Below are positions 60,299 to 64,000 of a DNA stretch of 64,000 nt, piece after piece; position 1 is the first letter of the stretch; every line of letters starts with the position of its first letter. A program made the position numbers and the translations under genes. The DNA is taken from the NCBI GenBank assembly GCA_947034885.2, contig OZ019759.1, positions 14,944,501 to 15,008,500 of the forward strand. The letters are read 5' to 3'. Below the pieces are notes generated by a model that worked only from the letters and a program-made list of their open reading frames with translations, was not told where the DNA came from and did not search any database. The stretch is from Thuidium tamariscinum. Lineage: Eukaryota; Streptophyta; Bryopsida; Hypnales; Thuidiaceae.

Positions 60299-62100
60299 TT
60301 CGGAAGGTCTGATGTGCTTGCAAAATCGTAAAAGCAGGACCGTAGTGTGAGAGCGTTGTGGGAGATAGACTGCAGAGAGCGAGGGGGAATGCAGGATTCA
60401 ATTTGAGGGATGTTGGAGGTGGAAGGGAAGCACAAATCTCGTTCCAAGCCATGTAGTTGCTTTTCATGTACGGAGAAGTCTGTAATGAATTCGTGAAATT
60501 GCTTGAATCTGTTGATTAGAGCAGACTTGTGTGAAATCTTTGAAGATTTGGCAGTCACTTCCATGGACCAGCCCAGGTTAAAGAAGTAAACAAAGTAATT
60601 AGTAATATCGGGGAAATCAGTGAGGAAGTGACATTGCTGTCCAGACATCATGAACATAAATTAATTTGAATACACAAATTAGCAGAGAAAATGAAAAAAA
60701 AAAACTTTACCTCTGTAGGTAGTTGATGTGACCGAAGTCATTGGGAGGGAATTTCATCTGGAAATGGGTAATGGCATGGCCCTTGGCTGAACATGAAAGA
60801 GTTGGTGTACCCCTTGCACTACTGGTGACCATGGAAGAACATGAAGTATTTTTTCTTAATTAAGGAAAAGTAATGAATTGCATAAAGCTTGGTAGTTTCA
60901 TTCTTGAATTGTTTGTGTGTGTTATAGAAGATGTAGAGTAGTCGTGAGTATTTACAAACGTGGAATATAAAACAGACGTTTTCGTGTTGTGTGTCGCAAC
61001 ACGAAACTTTGGGAACTTTGGGCAGGCCATGCAATTCGTTCGTCGGAGTCATCGACAGTGAAGTCGGCATTGGAACAAGCGTGAGTGCAATGACTTTTCT
61101 CGTGAAGAGCGAGTTGCAAGTGTTGGTAGTTTCATGTAAATGCATTCTCTAACTCTCTGGTAGTCAAAGTCCGTGGAGTCCTTCAGAAAGTAGGTGTGTA
61201 TGAAGACAATGTGAAGTCATGGGATCATTGAAGCTGAAGGAAGTACATTGCAGTGCTTAACAACTTAGCATTACCGTTGTGGAATTATTTTATCTTTGGA
61301 TTAAGGATGATGTGTACATGCAGTCAGTGAGAATTGAGTAGCTTAGCTCAATTGAATAGCTTAGGTCAATAATGTCATTATAGGGATGCAGTTCCTAGAC
61401 AAGTAAGGGAAAAGAGACTGCAAATGACTCAAGGAAGTTGCTCGATATATAGGTATAGGTGGGAGTTGGAATGATTTAGTATTATGAAGGATATGAGGCT
61501 TCCGAGTGATTGATGTCAGAGATTTCTTCATCCAAGGGGAATGGGGTTGTACAAAACCTCAAGAAAGGCAGATTATGGAGGTGAAATCAAAGGGTGTGCA
61601 CATTATTGAGAAAGCACGCTACAGTGAACTGAAGGGACCTACTTTCTGCTCTGGGGTGAAAGGCATCTGCAAGGTCAAGTTGTAGTTTTAATTAGTGGAA
61701 TCCTAATTAGTGGCATGGGGTAAGAGTGGCTGGAACATTGTAGGAGTTTTAGTAGTTATTTGTATGCCAGCATGTGAAGTTCACATTGCTGAGGTGGCAC
61801 ATGTAGAATGAGATAGGGTTTGAAGTAGGAAAGTGAAGTGCTAGAATTTGAAGTTTGGAGGTTGTCGTGCAGTCAGTTTTGTCAATGTTAATGAATTCTA
61901 CAAAATTGTAATTTACGTAGAATTGCAATTTTGAGTTCCAATTACTACAGCTAATAAAATGAAATTGACTTGAAGCGCATGGCAGCACAGAGATCATACC
62001 TTCATATGTGCAGATGAATAAGTTCTGTCATTGACAGTACCGAAATGACAAGGCAAATATGAATGCTGTGGATGTGGGAAAGACCAATAATGTCCATCAT
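60299..62100. other. Noncoding right arm of the giant CACTA
   Basis: Upstream side of the leftward B3 gene, so it may hold its promoter. Only chance frames otherwise. The subterminal repeats of the element begin near 62100. Confidence 0.45.
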
Positions 62101-62335
62101 GACATTAACAAAAAATAGAAGCAGTTAACAAGTTTTTGTACATGTTTTAGTTCACAATCAATAGTTTCATGTTCAGAAATCTATCCCTTTTATGTTTTCC
62201 CTTCACAAATTTTTGTTGAAAAATCAACACTTTTCTGTTGAAAACTACCCAAATTAACACGTCCAAATTAACAAAAAAAATCAACACTTTTCTGTTATTC
62301 TTTTGTTAATTCGGTCACTGTTTTTTCTACTAGTG
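62100..62335. repeat. Right subterminal repeats and terminal inverted repeat of the giant CACTA
   Basis: Repeated GTTAACAAGTTTTTGT, AAAAATCAACACTTTTCTGTT and CCAAATTAACA words, ending CACTGTTTTTTCTACTAGTG. The last 90 bases closely match the right end of the small CACTA element at 6340-6431. Confidence 0.8.
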
Positions 62336-62338
62336 GAT

Positions 62339-63885
62339 AAAGAAGTTGAATGTCATCAAATATTCATGTTGTATGACAAATCCTCATTGCAAACTTGAAA
62401 TTGCCTATTTTTTGTTTAGTTTCCCACAAAAAAGCTACCCTGCCATTTCTTAGCTTCATTTTGGAATGACCTCTAGAATACAAAAACAACGTGAAGGGGG
62501 GACCAAATAAATTTGGAGAAGTTGGAATGTCATAGAGCATTCATGTTTCATGACAAATTCCCGTACAAACTTGAAATTGTCTATATTTTGTTTAATTTCA
62601 AAAAATAGTTTGCCTTGCCATTTTTTGCAATCAATTTGGAATGACCTCTACAAGTGAGAATGAACGTAAAGGGGGGACCAAAGAAAATTTGGAGAAGTTG
62701 GAATGTCATAGAACATTCATATTCTATGACAAATTCCCATAAGAAACTTGAAATTGTCTATATTTTATTTAATTTCAAAAAAAAGATTGCCTTGCCATTT
62801 CTTGGGTTCATTTTGGAATGACCTATAGAATACAAAAACAACGTGAATGGATAATAAATAAAAAATGGAGAAGTTGAAATGTCATAGAACATTCATGTTC
62901 TATGACAAATTCTCATTACAAACCTCAAATTGTCTATATTTTGTTTAATTTCAAAAAATAGGATGCCTTGCCATTTCTTGCGTTGAATTTGGAATGACCT
63001 CTAGAATTGAAAATGAACGTAAAAGGGGGACAAAATTTTTTTTGGAGAAGTTGGAATGTCATAGACCATTCATGTTTCATGACAAATTCCCTTACAAACT
63101 TGAAATTGTCTGTTTTTTGTTCAATTTCCCTAAAAAAGGCTACCCTGCCATTTCTTGGGTTCATTTTGGAATGACCTATAGAATACCAAAACAACGTGAA
63201 TGGACAATAAAAAAAATGGAGAAGTTGCAATGTCATAGAACATTCATGTTCTATGACAAATTCTCATTACAAACCTCAAATTGTCTATATTTTGTTTAAT
63301 TTCAAAAAATAGGATGCCTTGCCATTTCTTGCGTTGAATTTGGAATGACCTCTAGAATTGAAAATGAACGTAAAAGGGGGACGAAATTTTTTTTGGAGAA
63401 GTTGGAATGTCATAGACCATTCATGTTTCATGACAAATTCCCTTACAAACTTGAAATTGTCTGTTTTTTGTTCAATTTCCCTAAAAAAGGCTACCCTGCC
63501 ATTTCTTGGGTTCATTTTGGAATGACCTATAGAATACCAAAACAACGTGAATGGACAATAAAAAAAATGGAGAAGTTGCAATGTCATAGAACATTCATGT
63601 TCTATGACAAATTCTCATTACAAATTTCAAATTGTCTATATTTTGTTTAATTTCAAAAAATAGGATGCCCAGCCATTTCTTGCGTTGAATTTGGAATGAC
63701 CTCTAGAATTGAAAATGAACGTAAAAGGGGGACGAAATTTTTTTTGAGAAGTTGGAATGTCATAGAGCATTCATGTTTCATGACAAATTCCCTTACAAAC
63801 TTGAAATTGTCTGTTTTTTGTTCAATTTCCCTAAAAAAGGCTACCCTGACATTTTCTAGGTTCATTTTGGAATGACATAGTTATT
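62339..63885. repeat. Satellite array of about 175-bp units in 351-bp dimers
   Basis: Nine units start at GAAGTTGGAATGTCATAGA or variants near 62345, 62518, 62694, 62872, 63048, 63220, 63398, 63571 and 63750 (periods about 172-179). Two alternating types exist: one with TTTCATGACAAATTCCC then GTCTGTTTTTTGTTC, the other with TTCTATGACAAATTCTC then GTCTATATTTTGTTT. From about 62880 to 63650 the array repeats almost exactly every 351 bp. The open frames here repeat with the unit and are not genes. Sequence after 63885 is unrelated and unannotated. Confidence 0.85.
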
Positions 63886-64000
63886 CCAGTACTAATTTCT
63901 TAAATTCTAGAGTTACTGAGGATCATGGTACTACTATCCATAATTGTTAGTATGCTTTAAAGTGCCTTCTACAATTCTAGCCTAAAAATTCATAGGAATT

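Larger units (their letters stand above)
28211..62335. mobile_element. Giant 34.1-kb CACTA (En/Spm) transposon with captured genes
   Basis: The left end CACTAGTAGAAAAATAGTG and right end CACTGTTTTTTCTACTAGTG are inverted repeats. Subterminal words (TTAACAAAACATCAACAG, GTTAATTTGG, ATCAACACTTTTCTGTT) lie inside. The 3-bp duplication GAT flanks both ends (28208-28210, 62336-62338), and the flanks rejoin as one satellite unit, so the 34,125 bp are a single insertion. No other CACTA terminus was seen inside. It carries a leftward TNP2-type transposase, a rightward Transposase_24 gene, and downstream fragments of CK2-alpha, SPX-MFS and B3 genes. The TNP2 gene has stops, so this copy is probably immobile unless helped. 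It is unusually long for the superfamily. Confidence 0.85.

Noticed and set aside
28211-62335. Two unrelated CACTA elements, one left end and one right end, with host DNA between
   Set aside because: Matching GAT duplications and the single interrupted satellite unit across the interval both argue for one insertion.
62934-63865. Series of open frames of about 100 codons on both strands
   Set aside because: They repeat with the 351-bp satellite period and share no protein features; chance frames in a tandem repeat.

Overview
This window looks like repeat-rich nuclear DNA of a land plant, most likely a non-seed plant (moss, liverwort, fern or lycophyte). The evidence is introns with plant-type GT...AG borders, En/Spm (CACTA) transposons with plant TNP2 and Ptta-type proteins, a plant SPX-MFS phosphate-transporter fragment, a plant B3 DNA-binding domain, and Arabidopsis-type CCCTAAA telomere motifs. 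The species cannot be fixed from sequence alone. Nearly everything is mobile or satellite DNA; I see no clearly intact, ordinary host gene.

Layout. 1-1955 and 7431-10465 hold broken host-like coding sequence (an acidic protein, an FCP1/NIF-type HAD phosphatase, a serine-rich ORF). It is split by element A (1956-7430), which itself carries a 1.66-kb CACTA element (4775-6431). 10875-12420 holds a diverged fragment that may be related to A. 12421-14400 has little recognisable content. About 14400-16130 plus 19943-21192 is a GC-rich satellite of roughly 235-bp units, interrupted by element B (16135-19938), a near-identical inverted copy of A that lacks the CACTA insert. 21193 to about 25900 is a decayed DNA transposon with a DUF7869-type transposase, upstream palindromes and two E2F-like sites. 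26870-28117 is a satellite of about 172-bp units. 28211-62335 is one 34.1-kb CACTA element. 62339-63885 is a satellite of about 175-bp units arranged as 351-bp dimers.

The giant CACTA element is the central result. It has CACTAGTAGAAAAA termini, a GAT target duplication on both sides, and the two flanks rejoin as one interrupted satellite unit. Inside, a TNP2 transposase gene runs leftward (about 38.3 to 30.3 kb) and a Ptta/Transposase_24 gene runs rightward (about 42.7 to 47.9 kb). Beyond them lie captured, intron-bearing pieces of a CK2-alpha kinase, a PHT5-type SPX-MFS transporter and a short B3-domain gene with an intact two-exon reading frame. The retained introns show DNA-level capture.

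Two further signals deserve attention. A 19-bp palindrome, TATCNTCGANTCGANGATA with some decay, occurs about ten times. It clusters upstream of the DUF7869 transposase and recurs around the phosphatase-like locus, whose right edge also shares a terminus with the DUF7869 element. Elements A and B have TG...CA-like ends, exact 4-bp target duplications and a promoter-like TATA box, but no pair of long terminal repeats. They are either giant solo LTRs carrying an ORF or an unclassified transposon type.
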